Assembly: GCA_034437615.1 (NCBI GenBank) | Contig: DAOTTW010000314.1 | Coordinates: 1 to 11,931, forward strand | Source of the DNA: DAOTTW01 sp034437615 | GTDB lineage: Bacteria; Chloroflexota; Anaerolineae; Aggregatilineales; Phototrophicaceae | Direction of reading: 5' to 3' | Length of the DNA stretch: 11,931 nucleotides | In this document: positions 7,501 through 11,931 of the stretch, in pieces | Numbering within the stretch: the first letter of the stretch is position 1 | Layout of the letters: each line of letters opens with the position of its first letter | Program-made: the position numbers and the translations under genes | Notes under the pieces: model-generated | What the model was told of the DNA's origin: nothing | What the model saw: the letters and a program-made list of their open reading frames with translations, nothing else | Databases searched by the model: none

Positions 7501-8665
7501 GATGGGCGTGGTGTTGCTGCTTGGCGGCTTCCTGATGGATATGCGCATTATACAGGACGCATTCAGTGCGGGACGTACCCCTGCTCTGCTGGAAACGCCC
7601 TCATTGGTCGCGACGGCCCTTTCGGGCCTGGTGATTGCTGGCTCGGTGTATGGTGTGCTGCGGCGGCAGATGTGGGGCGCAATCGGTCTGTTGGCGCTGC
7701 TGGCGCTGTGGCTTGGCCTTGCGCTCTTCAGCCCCACACAGGAAAGCGTCGCGCTGTTGGCTGCAATACACCTGGGCTTGCTGGCTTACGCGCTGCTGCC
7801 CCTATGGGATGAGATGGAGCCGGACCGCTTCACCATGCCGCAAATCTCACTACAAGACCTGTTCGCGACGCCGACCCTGCCACAACCTGCGCCGACGCCA
7901 GCAATGGCCACTGCGGGCGCGGATGCGGCCCTCCCCGTTATGCCAGTCACATCACGACCTGCGTCGGCTACGGCTAGCGCTGCAATTGGCCAAACAGAGA
8001 TTGATCCGCAGCGGGATGCTGCCGCCGCGAACAGCGCTGAACATGCGGATTTGCTGGAAGCATACCCCGATTTGCTGACAGAAGACCCAAACCTGCAAAC
8101 AGAAGGCGATCCGATGTCATTGGGCGATTATGACCCCATACAGACGACACCAAACAGGCCCGCCTTCAAGCTCAACACAGATAAACTCAAAGCACAATCG
8201 ACAGCCGACCCCAACGCAGATACAGCAGATACAGCAGATACAGCAGATACAGAAGTAGACCCAGGCAAGCAAGCCGGGCAGCCGCATCAGCAAACGGACA
8301 ATCGGCCCAAAACCACACCGATGCCAAGCCTTAACTTCCGCACTGACAAATTACGTGCGCAAGCGTCCGGGCGCTCAAGTGATGCCAAGCAAGAAGCGAC
8401 GCCGGACAACCGCACAGAGATCGACCCGGCAAATCGCCAAAGCCAGAGCCAGACTACGAAGGGTGCTTCAAAGCCGATGCACTTTAAATTCAACACCCCG
8501 CCATCCGAACCCCAGGCCGAGCCGGACAACCGCACAGAGATCGACCCAGCAAGGCGTCAGGGTCAGCAGCCCGACTCAAAGCCCTTCAAGATTTCGCTGG
8601 GTAAACTCCGCTCGGAGCCGAGCAAACGCAGCGGCGAAGATGATGCCAAAGACGAGCGGGATTAA
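4523..8665 (+). CDS. Polytopic membrane Ser/Thr protein kinase with repetitive tail
   Basis: A 1380-residue protein. Residues 11-270 form a PknB-type kinase domain: glycine loop IGRGGMADV (17-25), ATP lysine Lys40, helix C Glu59, catalytic loop HLDLKPPN (131-138; Asp133, Lys135, Asn138), DFG 151-153, APE 176-178 and helix F Asp190. The usual HRD Arg is Leu132, so this is a non-RD kinase. Residues 270-575 are a soluble, helical region without a recognised domain. From about 581 to 1095 there are roughly 16 hydrophobic segments. Residues 1100-1380 are a polar, low-complexity tail carrying four TE(I/V)DP motifs (Thr1158, Thr1243, Thr1298, Thr1338) that alternate with FK-type motifs. Kinase and tail are both expected in the cytoplasm. 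GAGG lies 4 bases before the ATG. The gene is monocistronic, divergent from the exported-protein operon and followed by the 103-bp repeat. The substrate and the sensed signal are unknown. Confidence 0.92.
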   Translation: MEVGALIKQQYDVIEHIGRGGMADVWSAKDTRLRRLVAVKTIARGLSADIDPLGRFEVEAQTIAGMEHPHILPIYDFGDHDSSLFIVMRYMPGGSLEDVLQDGPLPVDEVLRMGQAIASALDYAHEKNVIHLDLKPPNILLDSSGAPYLADFGLATMLDASGRAQNPGSGTLLYMAPEQLVAETIDHRADIYAFCIMLFHMFTGQLPFEGASPMALRQIQQQDELPDLEEFNPDLPYQLTDLLRHGTSTDPEERPNTHQEIMDEIREILSGQTDVTFSGATLTSDPYGFGVEAAYADTEALLTTRDADVLEAVEIYNRARHAWSGGQGRFLLGLTHYMLMADTYARADEFGLLLDEAGYQLLLRGALEYDYEVEYWWSQIDEANRRWVCLHTLRSGTTPARIRATYRLETLQDAEPPVIPKLVGEALQVETNEEAKLAALSVLATRAKLMKNRLELKTEYNNRLLTTLTRVGLELTPLDEWREHVYSTEVDELIAETAIDEDNSHTVADRAARTVGQMRSLAAVGHLAQAHRAKHPGALRALALVRDEAPALPNIVPPQARIYAWITNTMVRLSRNPLDGIARWLIMLLVAWLAFGQHVYTTFRGEALFTPERWGNALAIGLIMGLFASVLLLVSDEASRRLRGFWPWWGRLLLSSALSFVLGILLYAGYVWLFTGGGQIPWDLMRFGSLGLVVAFVAPAMLGLRGWPAIPITTLAIILPIIAAQHNQYHQNFLCYYYEEGVVDCDAFPAFSFTLAPLIGLLGGAFLGWLIKRPQSIHEALERTPHWLHIAVGAALAFVWAVGSWLLISSIYAEQSVTWDEISLLAAASLLFALLLVFSLRFTGRLAFIGVSMAAFVPLYSLLDGFFQISVVAPGQGGNYVYPLLPYDTIGQTLSVGLPVAFTLALGANGLTLIRGWWAFIGRARKRHERGGWASGVLGYAIVGAGLVSLLALFSVHSDLLWALGWSMWGFLAFVFGLATWRWARWGARGLLLMGVVLLLGGFLMDMRIIQDAFSAGRTPALLETPSLVATALSGLVIAGSVYGVLRRQMWGAIGLLALLALWLGLALFSPTQESVALLAAIHLGLLAYALLPLWDEMEPDRFTMPQISLQDLFATPTLPQPAPTPAMATAGADAALPVMPVTSRPASATASAAIGQTEIDPQRDAAAANSAEHADLLEAYPDLLTEDPNLQTEGDPMSLGDYDPIQTTPNRPAFKLNTDKLKAQSTADPNADTADTADTADTEVDPGKQAGQPHQQTDNRPKTTPMPSLNFRTDKLRAQASGRSSDAKQEATPDNRTEIDPANRQSQSQTTKGASKPMHFKFNTPPSEPQAEPDNRTEIDPARRQGQQPDSKPFKISLGKLRSEPSKRSGEDDAKDERD
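8216..8251 (+). repeat. Four tandem 9-bp units in kinase tail
   Basis: The unit GCAGATACA occurs four times without change at 8216, 8225, 8234 and 8243. It encodes Ala-Asp-Thr repeated four times in the cytoplasmic tail of the kinase, directly before a TEVDP motif. Being a multiple of three, copy-number change would keep the frame. Confidence 0.95.
8401..8552 (+). repeat. Paired 32-bp direct repeat encoding DNRTEIDPA
   Basis: Positions 8401-8432 and 8521-8552 differ at one base and lie exactly 120 bases apart. Each encodes PDNRTEIDPA in the kinase tail, with Thr1298 and Thr1338 at the centre. They are the two best conserved of four TE(I/V)DP motifs. Confidence 0.92.
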
Positions 8666-8688
8666 ACGACACCACTGCCGCCATGAGG

Positions 8689-8791
8689 TAAGGCCATCCC
8701 AACAAAATAATTGACACGGTTTGCGGACACGGCTTGCCGCGTCCGCACGAACGATGCCCTGTAGGGACACCCTTCTGGGTGTCCGAGCGGC
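8689..8791 (+). repeat. 103-bp palindromic dispersed repeat, right copy
   Basis: Inverted copy of 6-108, starting 23 bases after the stop of the polytopic kinase gene and oriented the same way relative to transcription as the left copy is to the Uma2 gene. The first hairpin is GCGGACACGGC / GCCGCGTCCGC with a TT loop; it gains two outer G-C pairs and one internal mismatch compared with the left copy. The second hairpin, GGACACCC-TTCT-GGGTGTCC, is unchanged. Similarity to the left copy ends sharply at 8689 and 8791. There is no T-run after the stems, so it is not a classical intrinsic terminator, but it may mark or protect the transcript end. Confidence 0.9.
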
Positions 8792-8807
8792 TTCCGCAGG
8801 GCCAACC

Positions 8808-8891
8808 CCCCTGAAGGGGCCTATTGCACGCTGCATACAGCCTGCTTGAGCAGGCTTGTCGCTACCGGAGCCGGACGTTTTAACGTCTGGC
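8808..8891. repeat. Cluster of three further hairpins between genes
   Basis: Three separate inverted repeats follow the 103-bp element. First, CCCCT-GA-AGGGG at 8808-8819. Second, AGCCTGCT-TG-AGCAGGCT at 8839-8856, an 8-bp perfect stem. Third, a 10-bp stem at 8870-8891 with one G-T pair, GCCGGACGTT-TT-AACGTCTGGC. None has a trailing T-run. With the two hairpins of the 103-bp element they make five palindromes in about 180 bases, resembling composite REP-like intergenic elements. From 8892 to about 8995 I see nothing further. Confidence 0.7.
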
Positions 8892-8995
8892 GACTAAAAA
8901 TGGGACACGTACCTGAGTAGTCACGCCATGAGCCGATGCTGGTGCGACATCTAAACAGGCTAAAACTGCTGATTTAACGCTTGCAAACTTTTATC

Positions 8996-9025
8996 TTGCG
9001 TAGCTCCAAGCATGTCTTGTATATT
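8996..9025 (+). promoter_or_regulatory. Possible promoter for the DtxR-like regulator gene
   Basis: TTGCGT (8996-9001) and TATATT (9020-9025) are spaced by 18 bases, about 105 bases upstream of the start codon at 9130. The local sequence is AT-rich compared with its surroundings. I do not see a palindrome that matches a classical DtxR or MntR operator here. Confidence 0.3.
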
Positions 9026-9057
9026 TATGCTGATAAGGGTCATCATTATTTCAGACC

Positions 9058-9113
9058 ACGAGCAGGCTACAACGAAACAAGCAAGACGAGCAGGCTACAC
9101 CAACACAAGCAAA
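9058..9113 (+). repeat. 28-bp tandem direct repeat in leader of regulator gene
   Basis: Two adjacent 28-base units, 9058-9085 and 9086-9113, match at 24 of 28 positions and both open with ACGAGCAGGCTACA. They run directly into the Shine-Dalgarno AGGAAG (9113-9118) of the DtxR-like gene. They could be paired operator sites or a leader RNA element; neither is proven. Confidence 0.8.
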
Positions 9114-9129
9114 GGAAGAGACGCCGCGC

Positions 9130-9813
9130 ATGGTCGTTAGCACGGCAATGCAAGATTATCTGGCTGAGGCATACCGTCTGGCCTACTACCAGGACGGTGA
9201 ACCGTACATCTCCACATCGGCGCTGGCGAGTATCAAGAACGTCAGCGCCCCAGCCGTGACGCGCATGGTGCAACGCCTGAAGGAAGCCGGACTTTTGGAG
9301 CATGAGCCGTACCGGGGCATCCGCCTGACCGAAAAAGGCGAGCAGCAGGCCCTCGCACACATCCGGCGGCATCGCATCGTAGAGCGCTTCTTGTGCGATG
9401 TCATGGGCTTCGGCTGGCATGAAGTGCATGATCTGGCGGATGAAGTGGGGGCTGTCGTCAGTGATGCGCTGGTGGAGCGCATGAACACAATGGCCGAGGA
9501 GCCGACGCGCTGCGCACATGGCGAACCGATCCCGACGGCATCCGGCTTTATGCCCCGTGTGATTGACGAGCCACTGACCGAGGCCGCGCTGAACGCTGAG
9601 TATTTTGTCAGCCGCGTAACCACACACGACGACAGCAAGCTGCAATACCTGGGCAGCCTGGGCTTAAAACCGGGCATGGGCTTTCGTCTGATCGACCGCG
9701 CACCCTTCAACGGGCCGCTGCAAGTTGAAGTGGGTGGCGCGACGCACCACATCGGCTATGAATTGGCGGGTGTGGTGCGCGTGTGCTCCCCGGAAGACTT
9801 CGATGCAGTCTAG
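9130..9813 (+). CDS. DtxR/MntR-family metal-dependent transcriptional regulator
   Basis: A 227-residue protein with the three-domain plan of DtxR-type repressors. Residues 1-70 are a winged helix (recognition helix near SAPAVTRMVQRLKEAGLL, then the wing RGIRLTEKG). Residues 71-140 are the dimerisation and metal-binding part. Residues 160-227 are a FeoA/SH3-like domain (LGLKPGMGFRLIDRAP ... HIGYELAGVVRV). Family members bind Mn or Fe and repress uptake genes. Aligned without gaps to DtxR as I remember it, the ancillary site is kept (His81, Glu85, His100), but the primary-site Cys102, Glu105 and His106 correspond to Asp104, Gly107 and Ala108. Asp9 matches the MntR-type Asp8. Metal response may thus be altered. 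AGGAAG lies 11 bases before the ATG. No metal transporter gene is adjacent, so the target is unknown; autoregulation is possible. Confidence 0.88.
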   Translation: MVVSTAMQDYLAEAYRLAYYQDGEPYISTSALASIKNVSAPAVTRMVQRLKEAGLLEHEPYRGIRLTEKGEQQALAHIRRHRIVERFLCDVMGFGWHEVHDLADEVGAVVSDALVERMNTMAEEPTRCAHGEPIPTASGFMPRVIDEPLTEAALNAEYFVSRVTTHDDSKLQYLGSLGLKPGMGFRLIDRAPFNGPLQVEVGGATHHIGYELAGVVRVCSPEDFDAV

Positions 9814-9818
9814 CGGGG

Positions 9819-9838
9819 GGCTGCGTTGCAATGCAGCC
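9819..9838 (+). terminator. Hairpin just after the regulator gene
   Basis: GGCTGCGT-TGCA-ATGCAGCC forms an 8-bp stem with one G-T pair, five bases past the stop codon of the DtxR-like gene. It has no T-run, so a terminator role is only suggested by position. It overlaps the end of the DUF423 relic on the other strand. Confidence 0.35.
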
Positions 9839-9931
9839 AGCGCCACACAAGCCCACCCCGCGACCATGGCCACGCCGCCAATCGGGGCCACAGCGCCCAT
9901 TGATGGACAGGCCAAAAATCGCTAGCGCGTA
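9826..9931 (-). pseudogene. Frameshifted C-terminal relic of a DUF423 membrane protein
   Basis: On the minus strand one frame reads YALAIFGLSI (9931 down to 9902) and the next frame reads MGAVAPIGGVAMVAGWACV followed by ALAALQ (9900 down to 9826). Joining them by skipping one base at 9901 gives a sequence that matches the C-terminus of DUF423 proteins such as E. coli YgdD (from memory: YCLALSHLRL, then AFVTPVGGVSFLAGWAL), with the same 15-residue step from Tyr to Pro. The sequence upstream of the Tyr does not continue the family, and no stop follows at the expected place; the frame runs on into the regulator gene. It is therefore a remnant without either end. The alternative is chance similarity, which the spacing makes unlikely. 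Confidence 0.5.
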
Positions 9932-10097
9932 ACGACCCACCGCTTTTGCATCATCATCGTTAATAAACGAAACCCCAAACCAGACTACGCTTCACAACGT
10001 TTGCAGTATACCCTGTCAGTCGTCGTTGTGTCCGTCATCTGTGCTCAAGTGCGACAGTTGGACGTTTGAACCATGAATGTCTAATGCTAGCTTTCCG

Positions 10098-10129
10098 TTT
10101 GTTTTAAAACGCGCAGATGCGGGTATAAT
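10098..10129 (+). promoter_or_regulatory. Promoter of the second kinase gene (TATAAT)
   Basis: A perfect TATAAT lies at 10124-10129, preceded by TGCGGG, close to an extended -10. The -35 is weak: TTTGTT at 10098-10103 is 20 bases away and GTTTTA at 10101-10106 is 17 bases away. The start codon at 10195 would have a leader of about 60 bases with only a poor Shine-Dalgarno (TGGAAA). The stretch from about 9935 to 10090 holds nothing else that I can identify. Confidence 0.55.
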
Positions 10130-10194
10130 GGTCATGTTATCATGTCACTGCTTATTGCCATCGTACAACACGACAACGCCTGGAAAAAACACGC

Positions 10195-11931
10195 ATGTCC
10201 ATTACAGATCCGATAATTGGTCAAAAACTCGGTGATTACATTATACAGGGCATCCTGGGCACAGGGGGTATGGCGCGGGTATATCGCGGCTACGACGATC
10301 AGCTCGACCGCTTCTCCGCCGTCAAAGTCACGGAGCCACAGTTAATCGCTAGCGCAGACGAAGACGAATACCGCGAACGCTTTTTACGGGAAGCGCGTTC
10401 GATTGCCCGCCTGAGCCACCCGCAAATTGTGAGTGTGTATCAATTTGGGCAATTGGATAACCTCTATTACATCGCGATGGAGTACGTTGAAGGGCGGAAC
10501 CTGCGGGACATCATGAAGGGCTACATCCGTGATGCACGCTATATGCCACGTGCGGACGCTCTGCGCACCCTGAGCGACATCGGTGAGGCGCTGGACTACG
10601 CTCATAGCCAGGGCATCATTCACCGCGATGTCAAACCATCGAATATTATCGTGCGCCCCGACGGTAGAGCCGTCCTGACGGATTTCGGCTTAGCGCTGAA
10701 TGCGGTCGAAGGCACCATCGGCAACACCTTCGGCAGCGTGCACTACATCGCACCTGAGCAGGCTATCTCATCGGCGCAGGCCGTCGCACAAAGCGATCAA
10801 TACGCCCTGGCCATCATCGCCTACGAGATGCTGACGGGTCAGGTGCCCTTTGATGATGCCTCAGCGATGAGTGTCGCGCTCAAGCACATCAGCGACCCAC
10901 CGCCGCCACCCAGCGAGATTAACCCGGCGGTCACACCACCCGTAGAAAGCGTGCTTGTGCGTGCACTGGATAAAGACCTGCAAAAGCGCTATACGTCCTG
11001 TGCGGCTTTTACACGTGAACTGGCAAGCGCCTTCGATATTGGGGATGATGACCGCCCGACCTCGCCAACTTCGCCGTTGCCGCCGGATATTGTAGAGGCG
11101 GCCAGGCAACGCGGCACACAGTCCGCGCTCTTGTCGGATTCCGAGCCAAAGGTCAGCGGTGGCACGCGGCCTACACGCAGCAGCATGAATCTGCCCTCTG
11201 CGCGGCCCATTGACGACGATAACGCGCCAACCATCATGGATACGGCCAGCCGTCCAATCCTGGATGATGAGTTACGAGATTTAGAAACGCGCTCCGACCA
11301 GCTACAGAATGAAAAAGGGCAAGCGCCACAGGACAAAGACGCCCGCACCATCCCCAAGCCACCCGGCGACCTGCGCCAATCACGTCAGGATACACGCGCT
11401 ATCGTGCTGGGGGTCGTTGCGGCCATCGTCGTGCTGGTGCTAGCGGCTGTTTTCTTGCTGCCCGGCACCACACAAGGCAACCAACAAGCCACACAGACCG
11501 CCGCTGCCAACGCTGCCGCCAGTGTAGCGACACAGAACACCCTCGACGCGGCCAGCACGACCACCGATCAAGCACGGATTGAACGCGCCATTGGACTTAC
11601 GGGCGCAGCCATCGACGCCGCGACAAATGACGCCCGTACAGCCCTTGCACAAGCCGCATCCGCCAGCCCAACACCAGGCAGCACGGTCAGCTTATCTACG
11701 GCAACCAGTTCACCCGACACAGGCGACGCACCGCTGACGGCGACGGCGGTCAGTGGGCGGCCCATTGGCGCTGTTGCTGCCGCCGCAAGCGATACACCAA
11801 CGCCATCACAGACGCCAAGCGATACGCCGACGCCATCACAGACGCCAACCGATGCGCCGACGCCATCACAGACGCCAAGCGATACGCCGACGCCATCACA
11901 GACGCCAAGCGATACACTCACACCGTCTGAC
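10195..11931 (+). CDS. PknB-type transmembrane Ser/Thr protein kinase (3' end missing)
   Basis: The frame is open for 579 codons and runs off the window. Residues 15-275 are a complete kinase domain: glycine loop LGTGGMARV (21-29), Lys44, helix C Glu66, HRDVKPSN (143-150), DFG 163-165, APE 186-188, and SDQYALA for helix F. Unlike the neighbouring kinase it is a normal RD enzyme, with Thr174 and Thr178 in the activation segment. Residues 280-400 are a polar juxtamembrane linker containing NAPTIMD (Thr346). One membrane helix spans about 402-423 (AIVLGVVAAIVVLVLAAVFLLPG region). The outer part is Ala/Thr/Ser/Pro-rich and ends in 10-residue repeats of the SDTPTPSQTP type. No PASTA domain is seen before the cut. 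Such kinases autophosphorylate and control growth, envelope or stress functions; the ligand here is unknown. The start is set by MSITDPIIGQ leading directly into the kinase fold. Confidence 0.92.
   Translation, partial: MSITDPIIGQKLGDYIIQGILGTGGMARVYRGYDDQLDRFSAVKVTEPQLIASADEDEYRERFLREARSIARLSHPQIVSVYQFGQLDNLYYIAMEYVEGRNLRDIMKGYIRDARYMPRADALRTLSDIGEALDYAHSQGIIHRDVKPSNIIVRPDGRAVLTDFGLALNAVEGTIGNTFGSVHYIAPEQAISSAQAVAQSDQYALAIIAYEMLTGQVPFDDASAMSVALKHISDPPPPPSEINPAVTPPVESVLVRALDKDLQKRYTSCAAFTRELASAFDIGDDDRPTSPTSPLPPDIVEAARQRGTQSALLSDSEPKVSGGTRPTRSSMNLPSARPIDDDNAPTIMDTASRPILDDELRDLETRSDQLQNEKGQAPQDKDARTIPKPPGDLRQSRQDTRAIVLGVVAAIVVLVLAAVFLLPGTTQGNQQATQTAAANAAASVATQNTLDAASTTTDQARIERAIGLTGAAIDAATNDARTALAQAASASPTPGSTVSLSTATSSPDTGDAPLTATAVSGRPIGAVAAAASDTPTPSQTPSDTPTPSQTPTDAPTPSQTPSDTPTPSQTPSDTLTPSD
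11788..11931 (+). repeat. 30-bp tandem repeats in outer tail of second kinase
   Basis: Units start at 11788, 11818, 11848, 11878 and 11908 (the last cut by the window end) and encode SDTPTPSQTP with minor changes (TDAPTPSQTP, SDTLTPSD). They are in frame and lie outside the membrane, so they probably form an extended, perhaps glycosylated, stalk. Near identity between units suggests recent expansion. Confidence 0.92.

Noticed and set aside
6..8791. Composite transposon or insertion sequence bounded by the 103-bp repeats
   Set aside because: No transposase or recombinase is encoded between the repeats and no target-site duplication can be seen, as only five bases lie outside the left copy.
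8870..8891. Intrinsic terminator at the third hairpin
   Set aside because: The stem is good, but no T-run follows on either strand in the right place.
9001..9129. Classical DtxR or MntR operator before the regulator gene
   Set aside because: No palindrome of the expected form is present; only the 28-bp direct repeat stands out.
9067..9645. 192-codon minus-strand open frame across the regulator gene
   Set aside because: Fully antisense to the well-supported DtxR-family gene; the translation shows no recognisable fold.
10132..10148. CATG-TTAT-CATG near-palindrome downstream of the TATAAT box as an operator
   Set aside because: Too short to separate from chance and without a second copy.
11788..11931. 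Regular 30-bp repeats as a CRISPR array
   Set aside because: Units are contiguous with no spacers and are in frame within the kinase tail.

Overview
The window is GC-rich bacterial DNA and most likely comes from a Chloroflexota (Anaerolineae-like) genome. That placement is an inference from gene content: PknB-type Ser/Thr kinases with Thr/Pro/Ser-rich outer tails, tandem Uma2-family nuclease genes, a large Sec-exported beta-rich protein, and families of palindromic intergenic repeats. No rRNA, tRNA or marker gene is present to confirm it.

Layout. Positions 6-108 hold one copy of a 103-bp palindrome-rich repeat. Next comes a minus-strand block read from 4294 down to 111: a 990-residue exported protein of unknown function, then two tandem Uma2 nuclease paralogues with gaps of 17 and 6 bases, which looks like one operon. 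A 228-bp divergent intergenic region separates it from a plus-strand gene at 4523-8665. That gene encodes a 1380-residue protein with an N-terminal Ser/Thr kinase domain, a soluble helical middle, about 16 membrane segments and a repetitive cytoplasmic tail. Immediately after its stop is a second, inverted copy of the 103-bp repeat (8689-8791, 98 of 103 positions identical). So the four genes sit between inverted repeats about 8.7 kb apart. Three more hairpins follow at 8808-8891.

The right-hand part holds a DtxR/MntR-family regulator (9130-9813) whose 5' leader carries a 28-bp tandem repeat. It is followed by a frameshifted relic of a DUF423-type membrane protein on the other strand (about 9826-9931). 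A strong TATAAT box then precedes a second Ser/Thr kinase (10195 to the window end, incomplete) with one membrane segment and a run of 30-bp repeats in its outer tail.

How the genes fit together. The two kinases suggest a phosphorylation-based signalling locus. The first kinase carries four copies of a T-E-(I/V)-D-P motif in its tail, which matches the pThr-x-x-Asp pattern read by some FHA domains, so the tail may be an autophosphorylated docking platform (inference). The exported protein and the Uma2 pair have no obvious biochemical tie to the kinase beyond the shared divergent control region. The strongest unusual signals are the kinase tail, the inverted-repeat framing, the DtxR-like protein that seems to lack most of its primary metal site, and the mosaic identity between the two Uma2 genes.
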